DNA of 64,000 nucleotides from Leptolyngbya sp. PCC 7375 (GCF_000316115.1 NZ_JH993797.1:3272486-3336485); one strand, 5' to 3'; positions 16,866-26,783 are shown, counted from the stretch's first letter. The notes: generated by a model not told the origin, from the letters alone. Numbers and translations: made by a program.

Positions 16866-17990
16866 ATGCGTGTTGCCGTTGTGCATGAGTGGCTGGCTAG
16901 CCATGCAGGCTCTGAAAAGGTTGTGGAACAAATTCTGCAACTCTATCCAGACGCCGACCTATTTAGCCTGGTGGATTTTTTGTCGCCAGAACAGCGTGAT
17001 TTTATTGGACATCGTTCAGTCACAACGTCATTTATTCAGCAGCTACCGCTGTCTAAACGAGCCTTTCGGCAATATCTGCCCCTGATGCCACTGGCGGTGG
17101 AGCAATTTGATTTATCCGACTATGACGTGGTGATTTCCAGTAACCATGCTGTGGCAAAAGGGGTATTAACCGCTCCCCATCAATTGCATATCAGCTATGT
17201 CCACACCCCTATTCGCTACGCTTGGGATTTGCAACATCAATACTTGCAACAGGCCGGGTTAGAACGAGGGTTGAAGGGGGCTCTGACGCGCTTGATTTTG
17301 CACTATTTGCGATTGTGGGACACCACTAGTGCCAACCGTGTTGATCGATTTGTGGCCAATTCTCATTTTATTAAGCAGCGTGTATGGCGAGCTTACCGGC
17401 GACCAGCGACGGTGATTTACCCCCCCGTGGATATATCCCGATTCGAGTGGCAACATCCCCGTGAAAACTTTTATTTAACGGTGTCTCGGTTTGTGCCCTA
17501 TAAACGGGTCGATTTAACAGTGGCAGCCTTTAACCAGCTAGGACTGCCCTTAGTGGTTATTGGTGATGGTTCAGATTGGTCAAGAATTAAGGCGATGACT
17601 GGCTCGAACATTCGCTTATTAGGACAGCAGCCTGATAGCGCCGTGGCAGATTATATGCAACGATGCAAAGGATTTATTTTTCCAGCAGAGGAAGACTTTG
17701 GTATTACCCCTGTGGAGGCTCAAGCAGCAGGAGCACCAGTGATTGCCTTCGGTCGAGGTGGTGTGGCTGAAACAGTCATACATGGCCAGACCGGCATCTT
17801 GTTTCCGGACCAGACAGTTGACAGTCTGGTCCAGGCCGTAAAATCCTTTGAAATGGGTATGTATGAATTAAACAGGGATAATCTGCGACACCAGGCAGAG
17901 AAATTCTCGATCGAATGCTTTCGAAGTCAGTTTCGTGACTGTGTTGAGCAAACCTATACAAGTTTTCTTCAAGGTCATCCCTTAGAGTAG
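16866..17990 (+). CDS. GT4-family glycosyltransferase (WbaZ-like)
   Basis: 374 residues. The N-terminal lobe opens with VAVVHEWLASHAGSEKV, typical of the WbaZ/mannosyltransferase branch. The C-terminal lobe has VSRFVPYKRVDL (donor phosphate contacts) and EEDFGITPVEAQAAGAPVIA, the E-x7-E motif of GT4 retaining enzymes. It acts at the cytoplasmic face, adding a sugar to a lipid-linked oligosaccharide. The WbaP-like gene starts about 30 bases downstream, so the two are probably co-transcribed. Confidence 0.88.
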   Translation: MRVAVVHEWLASHAGSEKVVEQILQLYPDADLFSLVDFLSPEQRDFIGHRSVTTSFIQQLPLSKRAFRQYLPLMPLAVEQFDLSDYDVVISSNHAVAKGVLTAPHQLHISYVHTPIRYAWDLQHQYLQQAGLERGLKGALTRLILHYLRLWDTTSANRVDRFVANSHFIKQRVWRAYRRPATVIYPPVDISRFEWQHPRENFYLTVSRFVPYKRVDLTVAAFNQLGLPLVVIGDGSDWSRIKAMTGSNIRLLGQQPDSAVADYMQRCKGFIFPAEEDFGITPVEAQAAGAPVIAFGRGGVAETVIHGQTGILFPDQTVDSLVQAVKSFEMGMYELNRDNLRHQAEKFSIECFRSQFRDCVEQTYTSFLQGHPLE

Positions 17991-18020
17991 TGAAGTTAAC
18001 GACCTCGGCATCGTGTGCAC

Positions 18021-19463
18021 ATGACTCTTTCTCAGCCGACTAAACCTGCGATCGCACACCTCAAAGTGCATGCCCACCCTGGCTACATGGTGACCGCTCT
18101 GATCACGTGTGATGCCCTATGCTTGAGCTTAGCTGGCATTATTAGCGTCTACGTCCGTCTATGGTTCAACGGCCAATATGAGCCTTCCTTATATTGGGAG
18201 TTATGGCCGTTCCTGGGTCTGTTTTTACTGGGCTATGGGTTAGCAGGGTTATACCCAGGCCAGGGCATCGGGCCAGTGGAGGAACTTCGCCGCTTAGCCC
18301 TAACCACAACACTGCTTTATCTCACCCTGGGGTCTGCCGTCTTTCTTTTCCGAGACTTAGAGCTTTACTCCCGTGCCGCATTTCTGATGGCCTGGGGCCT
18401 GTCGATTATTCTGCCGCTACTGGGTCGCTATGGCCTCAGGGCCTTGGTCGCAAAACGTTCTTGGTGGGGTTATCCAGTATTGGTACTCGGGGCAGGCAAA
18501 ACAGGGGCCCTAGTCATTCGTACCTTACATCGCCAACCGGCTCTAGGCCTCAAGCCCGTAGCTGTACTCGATGATGACGTCAGCAAACACGGCTATCTTG
18601 AAGGCGTTCCCGTGATTGGCAACTTATCTCAGGCTCCGGTATTGGCTGGTCGTGACCAGATTCCCTACGCCATCATGGCCATGCCAGGGGTCCATCGAGA
18701 TCGGTTACTGTATGTTGCTCAACACTACGGTCGTGCCTTTCCCCATCTCCTAATTATTCCTGACCTGTTTGGCATGGCTAGCCTGTGGGTTGCTGCCCGT
18801 GATCTAGGAGGGGTGTTGGGTCTAGAGTCTCAACAACAACTCTTACTCCCTGGTCCAAAACTCACTAAAAGCCTTCTAGATCAATGCCTGACCTTAATTG
18901 TCGGCCTGGTTTCTTTTCCCTTAATTGTCTTAATTGCTCTGGCTATTCGCATTGATTCACCCGGGCCTATTCTCTACCGACAGACCCGCATTGGTCGCAA
19001 CGGTCGTCCATTTAAAGCCTGGAAATTTCGCACCATGGTCCCCAATGCCGAGCGGGTTCTCAAAGACTATCTACAAAGCCAACCTGAGCTGCAAACCCAC
19101 TGGAGCAAAGACCGCAAGCTCAAATACGACCCACGGATTACGCGCCTAGGGCGATGGTTGCGACGAACCAGCCTCGATGAACTCCCCCAGCTCTGGAACG
19201 TTCTGCGAGGAGAGATGAGTCTTGTCGGTCCCCGTCCCATTGTCCATGACGAAGTAAAACTGTATAAGGAAAAATTCCAACTCTATACCCAGGTGTTGCC
19301 TGGCTTGACGGGTCTGTGGCAGGTCTCAGGACGCAGTAACATCACCTACCAAGAGCGAGTGAATCTTGATGCCTACTATGTTCGCAATTGGTCAGTCTGG
19401 CTAGATATCTACATCCTAATTCGAACTATTTGGGTAGTAATCATGGGGGACGGTGCGTATTAA
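18021..19463 (+). CDS. Polyprenyl-phosphate hexose-1-phosphate transferase (WbaP-like)
   Basis: About 480 residues, the size of WbaP. Four to five N-terminal membrane helices (to about residue 140) are followed by a nucleotide-binding-like domain with VLGAGKTGALVI. The C-terminal bacterial sugar transferase domain contains DSPGPILYRQTRIG, FKAWKFRTM and RTSLDELPQLWNVLRGEMS. It starts polymer synthesis by loading hexose-1-P from a UDP-sugar onto undecaprenyl phosphate. ATG 18021 is used; GTG at 18015 is an alternative. The downstream ligase-like gene overlaps its stop by 11 bases. Confidence 0.9.
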   Translation: MTLSQPTKPAIAHLKVHAHPGYMVTALITCDALCLSLAGIISVYVRLWFNGQYEPSLYWELWPFLGLFLLGYGLAGLYPGQGIGPVEELRRLALTTTLLYLTLGSAVFLFRDLELYSRAAFLMAWGLSIILPLLGRYGLRALVAKRSWWGYPVLVLGAGKTGALVIRTLHRQPALGLKPVAVLDDDVSKHGYLEGVPVIGNLSQAPVLAGRDQIPYAIMAMPGVHRDRLLYVAQHYGRAFPHLLIIPDLFGMASLWVAARDLGGVLGLESQQQLLLPGPKLTKSLLDQCLTLIVGLVSFPLIVLIALAIRIDSPGPILYRQTRIGRNGRPFKAWKFRTMVPNAERVLKDYLQSQPELQTHWSKDRKLKYDPRITRLGRWLRRTSLDELPQLWNVLRGEMSLVGPRPIVHDEVKLYKEKFQLYTQVLPGLTGLWQVSGRSNITYQERVNLDAYYVRNWSVWLDIYILIRTIWVVIMGDGAY

Positions 19464-20736
19464 TTCAGTCCAATCTACCAATGGCAGTTTTTTAGGCGGG
19501 TCCTGGCATATTTGGCTGTGGCTAGCAGCCCTGGTAATTCTGCCGTTTGCCAGCTATCTCAGCTTGGCTATCTTAGTTGGCCTCATGGTAGGGGCACTTT
19601 GCCAAAGATTTCAGGCGATTAGTCAGGTACTGTGGCAGCAGGGGTATGGGCTGCTGACAGCAGGGTTACTACTCAGCACTTGCTTTGCCGCCAATGCTGG
19701 CGACGCCTGGTTACAGCTCGCTAATTTTCTACCCTATTTCCTTCTGATTGGCGTACTTTCGACCGCCCAACGTTTTCAACCGCCAAGGCCCACATTGACG
19801 ATGGTGGCCCAAGCCATCGTCCTGGGCTCTTTACCCTTCAGCATTTTGGCCTTGGTTGAATACATTGTCAGATTTCCAGGGATCACAGCTCACGTTGGCG
19901 ACTGGTCAATCTTTCAGTGGGTGTTCGATGTCAGTTTCACCGGGCATCGTGCCCATGCCAAACTGAGCCACCCCAACATTTTGAGCAACTATCTCACCAT
20001 TGTGTTGGGACTGGGCCTAGGGTTGCTGGTCGGGCAAATGCGTGGGACGACTACTGCAAAGCCATCTGCTGATACGAGGGCTTTAGCACACTCACCATTG
20101 ATGACATCGGCTTTAAGCATCGCTGTGATCCTGGCTGGTATAGGCATCTTTTGCACCAGCTCTCGCAATGGCCTCATAGCCGCCGTTATTCTGCTATTGA
20201 TTGCCGGTTATCTAGTTCGACGCCATCGCTGGGTATGGTTGCTGGGTATCGTGATTCTGAGCGCAATTGGCACAGGATTACTCGTTTTAGGGTTTGGTGG
20301 TCGGCATCTCAGTCTTGCTCTCTTTACCGACGACCCCCGTGTTAAAGCCTGGCAAATTGCCGTCGATCTCATTCGCCAGCGACCCTTATTGGGCTGGGGT
20401 TTAGGAGGGTTTAGTCATCAGTATGTCCCCTTTAGTGTTACCGATCACGAACGTCTCTTTCATCCCCACAACCTTTGGCTATATCTAGCCTGTGATACCG
20501 GTATTCCCACTATGGTGCTCTTTTGCTGGGTGATTGGCCGAACGTATCTTGCAGGTCTCCGTCGGCTAGTGAATCACCTCGACCCAACGTTACTCAGCTA
20601 TCTCTTTGGGTTTACTGGCTGTATTCTGTTTAGTCTGTTCGACGTCACCCTCTTCGACGCTCGCATTAATGTACTGAGCTGGTTTCTTGTAGGAGGCCTC
20701 AGTATTCTGGCAACCCCAGCCTGCAAAGACCAATAA
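19453..20736 (+). CDS. O-antigen ligase family protein (WaaL-like)
   Basis: 427 residues with about eleven hydrophobic helices. The long periplasmic loop near residues 300-350 contains WQIAVDLIRQRPLLGWGLG and HPHNLWLYLACDTGIP, the conserved O-antigen-ligase/Wzy_C region. It would either ligate finished polymer to lipid A or another carrier, or act as a polymerase; the two are not separable by sequence alone. The GTG start overlaps the end of the WbaP-like gene, indicating translational coupling. Confidence 0.85.
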   Translation: MRINSVQSTNGSFLGGSWHIWLWLAALVILPFASYLSLAILVGLMVGALCQRFQAISQVLWQQGYGLLTAGLLLSTCFAANAGDAWLQLANFLPYFLLIGVLSTAQRFQPPRPTLTMVAQAIVLGSLPFSILALVEYIVRFPGITAHVGDWSIFQWVFDVSFTGHRAHAKLSHPNILSNYLTIVLGLGLGLLVGQMRGTTTAKPSADTRALAHSPLMTSALSIAVILAGIGIFCTSSRNGLIAAVILLLIAGYLVRRHRWVWLLGIVILSAIGTGLLVLGFGGRHLSLALFTDDPRVKAWQIAVDLIRQRPLLGWGLGGFSHQYVPFSVTDHERLFHPHNLWLYLACDTGIPTMVLFCWVIGRTYLAGLRRLVNHLDPTLLSYLFGFTGCILFSLFDVTLFDARINVLSWFLVGGLSILATPACKDQ

Positions 20737-20742
20737 AAAAGC

Positions 20743-21024
20743 TGCGGGCGCAGACCATCATGTCCTTGTGCCCACAGCCATTTTCAATGTGCGGGCGCAG
20801 ACCATCATGTCCTTGTGCCCACAGCCATTTTCAATGTGCGGGCGCAGACCATCGTCTCCTTGTGCCCACAACCATTCTCAACCTGCGGGCGCAGACTATC
20901 ATGTCCTTTTGCCCACAGCCATTTTCAACCTGCGGGCGCAGACTATCATGTCCTTTTGCCCACAGCCATTTTCAACCTGCGGGCGCAGACTATCATGTCC
21001 TTTTGCCCACAGCCATTTTCAAAT
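20743..21024 (+). repeat. Six tandem copies of a 47-bp repeat
   Basis: Units start at 20743, 20790, 20837, 20884, 20931 and 20978, each opening with TGCGGGCGCAG and closing with a CCATTTTCAA-like tract. Units 1-2 share one subtype (CCATCATGTCCTTGTG) and 4-6 another (CTATCATGTCCTTTTG); unit 3 is divergent. No unique spacers exist and 47 is not divisible by three, so neither CRISPR nor protein repeats explain it. The array lies just after the ligase gene and before petL on the opposite strand. Confidence 0.95.
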
Positions 21025-21161
21025 GTTTGAAATATCAAAAATTTAAGAACCAGTAGTCATCAAGATTTGGCCTTTGGATATGCAGACAATGTCATACGTA
21101 GATCATGTCTCTCCGGCGGCAAATTTTCTAATTCCTGATCAATCCTTGCCTTTGGATGAGC

Positions 21162-21257
21162 TTAGATGAGCTTTGCAGCTTTGAAACCGTAGTACATGCC
21201 CATGCCAGCAGCGGCAGTGCCAAACAAAATCACTAAATAAACTAGTGCTGCGGTCAT
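21162..21257 (-). CDS. petL: Probable cytochrome b6f subunit PetL (31 aa)
   Basis: The ORF encodes MTAALVYLVILF, a small-residue stretch AAAGMGM, then YGFKAAKLI. It is one transmembrane helix ending in a short basic tail with the xxAKLI/xxAKIL ending typical of cyanobacterial PetL. A strong AAGGAGTG ribosome site lies seven bases before the ATG. PetL stabilises the dimeric cytochrome b6f complex in the thylakoid membrane. Such a short helix is hard to assign with certainty, and another small photosynthetic subunit is possible. Confidence 0.68.
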   Translation of the reverse strand: MTAALVYLVILFGTAAAGMGMYYGFKAAKLI

Positions 21258-21441
21258 CACTAACACTCCTTTCTATAAAAACAAATAAAGTCCTATATCT
21301 TTTTATTGAAACATGTTCGCTGACCGTTTGTCGTCAGCAGCTGGCTTTCATCCCTTTGATATATTGTCCACAAGACATTTAATGTGAGCCTCTAAGGCTA
21401 GAATGGAAAGCCTAGCGATTTTTGTTAGATAGAGACAGCGC

Positions 21442-22845
21442 ATGAGTAAGGGCACATTATTCGACAAAGTTTGGGATCTACATACGGTTACAACACTGCT
21501 TTCTGGTCAGACCCAGCTTTTTATTGGCCTACATCTGATCCACGAGGTCACCAGTCCTCAGGCCTTTGCTATGCTGCGCGATCGCAACCTCACGGTGATG
21601 TTTCCAGAACGCACCGTAGCCACAGTCGATCACATCGTGCCCACCGACAGCCAAGCCCGTCCATTTGCCGATAGCCTGGCTGAGGAAATGATCGTTGCCC
21701 TCGAAAGCAACACTAAGACTAACGATATCCGCTTTTTTAATGTAGGGTCTGGTCACCAGGGTATTGTCCATGTCATCGCCCCTGAACAAGGCCTTACCCA
21801 GCCTGGTATGACCATCGCCTGCGGTGATAGCCACACATCTACCCATGGAGCATTTGGAGCGATTGCCTTTGGCATTGGCACCAGTCAGGTACGAGATGTG
21901 CTTGCCTCCCAAACACTCTCCCTCGACAAGCTCAAAGTCCGACGCATAGAAGTCAATGGCACCCTTGCACCTGGGGTCTATGCCAAAGACGTTATTTTGC
22001 ACATTATCCGCACCTTGGGCGCAAAGGGTGGCGCAGGCTATGCCTATGAGTATGCTGGCAGCGCCATCGAGGCCATGTCGATGGAAGAGCGCATGACCCT
22101 GTGCAACATGTCCATTGAGGGTGGGGCTCGTTGTGGCTATGTCAACCCTGACCAGATTACCTACGACTATCTCAAGGGACGAGAATTTGCCCCCCAAGGT
22201 GACGCATTTGAAAAAGCCGTTGTTTGGTGGGAAAGCCTACGCAGCGATACCGATGCCGATTACGATGATGTCATCGTATTTGACGCCCAAGACATTGCCC
22301 CCACAGTCACCTGGGGCATTAGTCCTGATCAGGCCATTGGTGTAGATGAAACCATTCCCAACCTGGCATCATTCTCCTCAGAAGAACAAGCCTTAATCCA
22401 AGAAGCCTATACCTATATGAACATGGGCCCTGGTCAGCCCATGTTGGGCACCCCTATCGATGTTTGCTTCATTGGTAGCTGCACCAACGGTCGCCTGAGT
22501 GATTTACGAGAAGCCGCCAAGGTAGCCAAAGGGCGGCATGTTGCCTCAGGCATCAAAGCCTTTGTCGTTTCAGGTTCTGAGCAAGTCAAACAGCAAGCCG
22601 AAGCCGAGGGATTAGATAAAATCTTTGTCGAGGCTGGCTTTGAATGGCGAGAGCCTGGCTGTTCCATGTGTTTAGCCATGAACCCCGACAAACTACAGGG
22701 ACGTCAAATCAGCGCATCCTCTTCAAACCGAAACTTCAAAGGTCGGCAGGGCTCTGCCTCAGGAAGAACATTATTAATGAGTCCGGCGATGGTGGCCCTA
22801 GCCGCTATCAATGGTCAAGTGAGTGATGTGCGCAGCCTACTCTAA
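21442..22845 (+). CDS. leuC: 3-isopropylmalate dehydratase large subunit
   Basis: 467 residues, full length. It has aconitase-family features: CGDSHTSTHGAFGAIAFGIG, IGSCTNGRLSDLREAA (first cluster cysteine) and EWREPGCSMCLAMNPD with two further Cys ligands of the [4Fe-4S] cluster. With LeuD it isomerises 2- to 3-isopropylmalate in leucine synthesis in the cytosol. Unlike in many bacteria, leuD is not adjacent; it lies 3.9 kb downstream on the same strand. A HIP1 site occurs inside the 5' region. Confidence 0.97.
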   Translation: MSKGTLFDKVWDLHTVTTLLSGQTQLFIGLHLIHEVTSPQAFAMLRDRNLTVMFPERTVATVDHIVPTDSQARPFADSLAEEMIVALESNTKTNDIRFFNVGSGHQGIVHVIAPEQGLTQPGMTIACGDSHTSTHGAFGAIAFGIGTSQVRDVLASQTLSLDKLKVRRIEVNGTLAPGVYAKDVILHIIRTLGAKGGAGYAYEYAGSAIEAMSMEERMTLCNMSIEGGARCGYVNPDQITYDYLKGREFAPQGDAFEKAVVWWESLRSDTDADYDDVIVFDAQDIAPTVTWGISPDQAIGVDETIPNLASFSSEEQALIQEAYTYMNMGPGQPMLGTPIDVCFIGSCTNGRLSDLREAAKVAKGRHVASGIKAFVVSGSEQVKQQAEAEGLDKIFVEAGFEWREPGCSMCLAMNPDKLQGRQISASSSNRNFKGRQGSASGRTLLMSPAMVALAAINGQVSDVRSLL

Positions 22846-23223
22846 GAGGCCTCTCACGTCCTACAAGAACTCCCTGAAAAGCAAAACTGTAGTTTTTCTC
22901 TGCTCAAGCATAAACACCTGCCATCAAAAGGTTTCGCTCTTCTTAACCTTTTGATTACCTCACGTTAAGTTTTTGCTTTAATCATGTCGGTATTATCGAC
23001 TAAACAAATCTAGCTAATGCTGCCAAATCAAGGATTAACCTTGGTGATTTGACAATTTATCCACCTACTTTTCCACGCTGAAGGGGTTTTGAGAAAAGCA
23101 GCAGTACTAGTTTCATATTTAGCAGAGTTATTCAGACGTTGCCGTTGGCTAAAATACATCTCTGCTGTCGATACTTACACAAACGATTGCTCATAAAGCA
23201 TTCACAGGGGCCTAGTTCTTTCT
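22846..23223. other. Intergenic region after leuC with hairpins
   Basis: An inverted repeat ATCAAAAGGT/ACCTTTTGAT lies at about 22924-22956 and could end leuC transcription, although no T-tract follows. The remainder is the AT-rich upstream region of the Crp-type regulator. No gene is supported. Confidence 0.45.
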
Positions 23224-23856
23224 ATGTCAGTCTCACAGCTCACCCAAAGAAGTCGCACATCAGATCACTATATTGCTCTACTAGAGCAGCTTTACCACGA
23301 GAGAAATCTTACACAATTTACAGCAGCGCATAGCATTCCCCTAAGACGTAGTGAAATCTATGTGATTTGCCGAGGTATTGTCCAACTCCACACAATTCAT
23401 CCAGATGGCAGTGAAACATTGCTGGGATTAGCAGGTCCCTCCATGCCCTTTGGTCTGAGCTTAACGGGAGTTAGTCCTTACTGGGCAACAGCGTTAACAC
23501 CAGTTGATGTTTTGCCCCTATCTATGGCAGAGCTAGAAAATTCACCCACCCTGATGGCAGGATTATTTACTCACCTATCACGACGTCTTCAGCAATCAGA
23601 AGAATGGCTTGCCCTATCTGGTAAGCGTCTGGTAGCCGACCGATTGCGTCAGCTTTTGATTATGTTAGCCCAGGAGTTTGGCCAGGTCGAACCTCAAGGT
23701 GTAAGGCTGACAATTCGTCTAACGCATCATCAACTAGCAACCACAATTGGTACCACGCGTGTCACGGTAACACGCTTGCTCAGAGATTTTCGCAAAGAAG
23801 GATGGCTGACAATTCATCAACGCTATCTAATTTTGCCGTTGAGCATGCTTTCATAA
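23224..23856 (+). CDS. Crp/Fnr-family transcription regulator
   Basis: 210 residues. The N-terminal half resembles a cyclic-nucleotide-binding beta barrel (YVICRGIVQLHTIHPDGSETLLGLAGPSMPFG), but the phosphate-cassette Arg-Ala pair is not evident, so the effector may differ. The C-terminal winged helix has THHQLATTIGTTRVTVTRLL as the recognition helix-turn-helix (about 165-190). It is not NtcA by sequence. Its position between leuC and a sugar phosphorylase gene suggests local carbon or osmotic control, which is inference. Confidence 0.85.
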   Translation: MSVSQLTQRSRTSDHYIALLEQLYHERNLTQFTAAHSIPLRRSEIYVICRGIVQLHTIHPDGSETLLGLAGPSMPFGLSLTGVSPYWATALTPVDVLPLSMAELENSPTLMAGLFTHLSRRLQQSEEWLALSGKRLVADRLRQLLIMLAQEFGQVEPQGVRLTIRLTHHQLATTIGTTRVTVTRLLRDFRKEGWLTIHQRYLILPLSMLS

Positions 23857-23989
23857 GTTTTGGCGAAGTTTAATTCACACACCATTAGTGAACTTAAACT
23901 TGCTCTGAGCCATCAGGATGATAATTCATGAACCAACCAAGGGTTTTAGCTATGTCTTGATTACATCACAGGCCCTTAAATCACATACG

Positions 23990-24030
23990 GGTATCTGGCA
24001 ATCTACCAGATACCTTTTTTTATTTTTTCT
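23990..24030 (+). terminator. Rho-independent terminator of the Crp-type gene
   Basis: A perfect 9-bp stem GGTATCTGG (23990-23998) and CCAGATACC (24006-24014) is followed by a T-rich tract of about 16 bases. It lies 134 bases after the regulator's stop, on the same strand. Confidence 0.85.
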
Positions 24031-24430
24031 GAGTATCCTCACAATTCCACATTTTAGATAGGCTTCAGAGTTTATTTAAAGATATGAAGCATCTCCGATA
24101 TTTGTACTGACATCCAAACCTTTCGAAAAAACCAGTGATAACCTAGTTACTCATAAGAACAAATCCCACGGATCAATTATTGAATTCTACTGGTATCCAA
24201 TATTAGGCAATTCTTTTAGGTGGTGAATTATCCAACCACCTGGGTTAAGCTGTCCCAAATAGACCTTAATTGATCTAGTTATTCAAAAACTCGCTAGACA
24301 TTCACCCATCAGGAATATTTGAAAAATTGCGGGATCAAGGATTTTTACCTTGGGCCTTAAGTTTATTTGACTGCATCCGCTTTTCTGCACCTTTGGTGCC
24401 TGCCAACGCAATACACATCAGACTTTATTC
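24031..24430. other. Upstream region of the sugar phosphorylase gene
   Basis: 400 AT-rich bases with small inverted repeats (for example AGGTGGT/ACCACCT near 24218). No supported gene. It likely holds the promoter of the GH13 gene and possibly targets of the adjacent regulator; no operator can be defended. Confidence 0.45.
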
Positions 24431-26242
24431 ATGCTGACAACGTCTAAAGCTGCAATATCCTTCGAACGCTTTACAGCTAAGGTTTATCCCCTTCTAAAAA
24501 GGGTCTATGCTGAGAAACAAATCGATAGTCTGCTCCCTCGGCTCTACGACATGATCCAGGAGGAGCTTAAGTCGCACTCCCAGGAGGATTTAGGTAAATG
24601 GGATCAGGATAAAATTCTACTCATTACCTACGGTGATAGTATTTGCAGCGAGGAGGTATCCCCTCTACAAACACTAAACCAGTTTCTCAATACTCGTTTG
24701 GTCGACACCGTGACAGGGGTTCATATTCTGCCCTTTTTTCCCTATAGCTCTGATGATGGCTTTGCTGTCATAGACTTTTTGGAGGTTAATCCTCGCCTGG
24801 GTAATTGGGCCGACGTTGAAGCTATCGGACGCAACTTTAATCTCATGTTTGATTTGGTTGCTAATCACGTCTCTAGCAAAAGCGACTGGTTTGAACAGTT
24901 CAAACAGGATCAGTTACCAGGTCGCAACTACTTTATCAATCTGCCAAAAGATACTCCCACTGCTGATGTCGTGCGGCCACGCAGCAGCCCCGTGTTAACT
25001 CCAGTGGAAACTATCAAAGGAGTCCAACATGTATGGACGACCTTTAGCGCTGATCAAGTCGATTTAGACTACAGCAATCCAGATGTCTTTTTAGAATTTA
25101 TCGATATTATTCTGGCCTATGCCCGTCATGGGGCCCGTTATATTCGCTTAGATGCGGTGGGCTTCCTATGGAAATCCCCAGGCACTTGTTGCATTCATTT
25201 GCCTGAGACCCACGCTTTAATTCAAACATTTCGCGAAATTTTACAAATGGTAGATCCAGGGATTGCCCTGATTACCGAAACTAATGTCCCTAATCGCGAA
25301 AACCTCAGCTATTTTGGGGACCGCAACGAAGCCCATATGATTTACAACTTCAGCTTGCCACCGCTGCTGCTGAATGCGTTGATGCAGGGTCGTGCAGATC
25401 ACCTCAAAACATGGATGATGAGTATGCCTCCGGCTCCCATTGGCTGCGCTTACTTCAACTTCACCGCATCCCATGATGGTATTGGTCTGCGGCCTACTGA
25501 AGGACTGTTAGAGGATGGAGAATTTCAAACACTAATAAACACCATGCGAAGCTTTGGTGCGCAAATTAGTATGCGCAGTAAAGCCGATGGTAGTGAATCT
25601 CCCTATGAGATCAATATTTCTCTATTTGATGCACTGCAAGGGACGGCTCAAGGGCCAGATCAATGGCAGATTGAGCGTTTTGTCTGCTCCCAAACAGTCA
25701 TGATGTCCCTAGAGGGAATTCCTGCGTTCTATATCCATAGTTTGTTGGCCACACCTAACGACATCGAAGGCATGAAAGCCACTGGTCACAATCGCTCGAT
25801 CAACCGTCACTGCTGGGATAAACAGCGGTTAGATACTCTTCTTGAAGATCCTGAATCTCCCCAAGCAACTGTATTAGCAGAGCTATCACGTCTTATTCAA
25901 ATTCGTCGTCAGCAGAAGGCATTTCATCCAAATGCAACTCAATACACCTTGCATCCAGACAATCCAGCTCTTTTTGCTTTCTGGCGTCAGAGCCTGGCTC
26001 GCGATCAGAGCATTTTTTCGATTCATAATCTCAGCAACCAACCCCACACTCTGCATCTGAGCGAACTCAACTTAGTAAATACTGATAGTTGGATGGATCT
26101 CATTAGCGGCGAAAGCTTTGATGATCTGCATGGGGTTTACAAGCTAAAACCATACCAGTCAGTCTGGCTGACCAATCGTCCCTATTACGATGCCGCCAAT
26201 ACTCCTGAGCATGTCGATCTTGAGTTTCTCTATCGGACTTAA
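24431..26242 (+). CDS. GH13 subfamily 18-type sugar phosphorylase
   Basis: 603 residues. It is an alpha-amylase-fold enzyme: YGDSICS near the start, FDLVANHVS, RLDAVGFLWK (nucleophile Asp), LITETNVPNRENL (acid/base Glu) and TASHDGIGLRP (transition-state Asp). HVLPFFPYSSDDGF-like sequence and the length fit the sucrose, glucosylglycerol or glucosylglycerate phosphorylase group rather than hydrolases. The probable reaction is reversible phosphorolysis of a glucosyl disaccharide or glucosyl-polyol compatible solute, yielding glucose-1-phosphate. Substrate identity cannot be read from the motifs alone. Confidence 0.85.
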   Translation: MLTTSKAAISFERFTAKVYPLLKRVYAEKQIDSLLPRLYDMIQEELKSHSQEDLGKWDQDKILLITYGDSICSEEVSPLQTLNQFLNTRLVDTVTGVHILPFFPYSSDDGFAVIDFLEVNPRLGNWADVEAIGRNFNLMFDLVANHVSSKSDWFEQFKQDQLPGRNYFINLPKDTPTADVVRPRSSPVLTPVETIKGVQHVWTTFSADQVDLDYSNPDVFLEFIDIILAYARHGARYIRLDAVGFLWKSPGTCCIHLPETHALIQTFREILQMVDPGIALITETNVPNRENLSYFGDRNEAHMIYNFSLPPLLLNALMQGRADHLKTWMMSMPPAPIGCAYFNFTASHDGIGLRPTEGLLEDGEFQTLINTMRSFGAQISMRSKADGSESPYEINISLFDALQGTAQGPDQWQIERFVCSQTVMMSLEGIPAFYIHSLLATPNDIEGMKATGHNRSINRHCWDKQRLDTLLEDPESPQATVLAELSRLIQIRRQQKAFHPNATQYTLHPDNPALFAFWRQSLARDQSIFSIHNLSNQPHTLHLSELNLVNTDSWMDLISGESFDDLHGVYKLKPYQSVWLTNRPYYDAANTPEHVDLEFLYRT

Positions 26243-26332
26243 AAAAAGGGGCATCAACCCAAGCCTCAAAATCTAGGTTGAGTGGGAGTTCAAAGGTACA
26301 AATTATGCTTTTGCTCGCAGCCAACTCGGATT

Positions 26333-26716
26333 TTAAGTGTTGAGTTGACCAATGGGCGTGACGAGACCATCAATGCTCACACTCCCTTTTTTGACCTGAT
26401 ACTGAGCCAAACCATCAGGACCTTTTTTCTCAGCCCAAGCAGACAATGTGGGGCGTTGTCCTTGGTAGTCATACAGGGGCACGCCATAGCCGCATGAGGT
26501 TTGAACCCGGTGGACATCAATTATGATGATCTGCCGGGTTCCCACTATGCTGGGAAATTTGGGCGCTAAGTCTTGCCATGGCTCATCACTGGGTAGCACC
26601 ACATTTCCGTGACCATATAGCCGCAGAATCAACGAGAGAAAGTTTGACATCACGTTACCATGATGAACTAGTAACGTATTACACAGTAGTGCCTTAAACA
26701 CATCCAAGGTTAACAC
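26333..26716 (-). pseudogene. Truncated PPOX-family (pyridoxamine-phosphate-oxidase-like) protein
   Basis: The C-terminal two thirds of a cyanobacterial PPOX-related flavin protein: LILRLYGHGNVVLPSDEPW, GTRQIIIIDVHRVQTSCGYG and KKGSVSIDGL at the end. The N-terminal FMN-binding strands (roughly 70-95 residues in relatives) are missing, and the frame opens with unrelated residues directly against the leuD 5' region. It looks like a gene whose 5' end was lost. A short functional form cannot be excluded. Confidence 0.65.
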
Positions 26717-26783
26717 CTGGCTTATGAAGCCTTGCGGCTCTTGGTTTGAATATGGCCCATCAGCACACCAGGATAGTTTCTCT

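Noticed and set aside
20743..21024. Repeats as a CRISPR array
   Set aside because: The 47-bp units are directly contiguous without unique spacers, and no cas genes are present.
20760..21056. Three overlapping plus-strand open frames across the tandem repeats
   Set aside because: Because 47 is not divisible by three, each frame rotates through all reading phases of the same repeat; they are artefacts of repetition.
21529..22197. Minus-strand open frame inside leuC
   Set aside because: Shadow of the leuC coding sequence, with no independent evidence.
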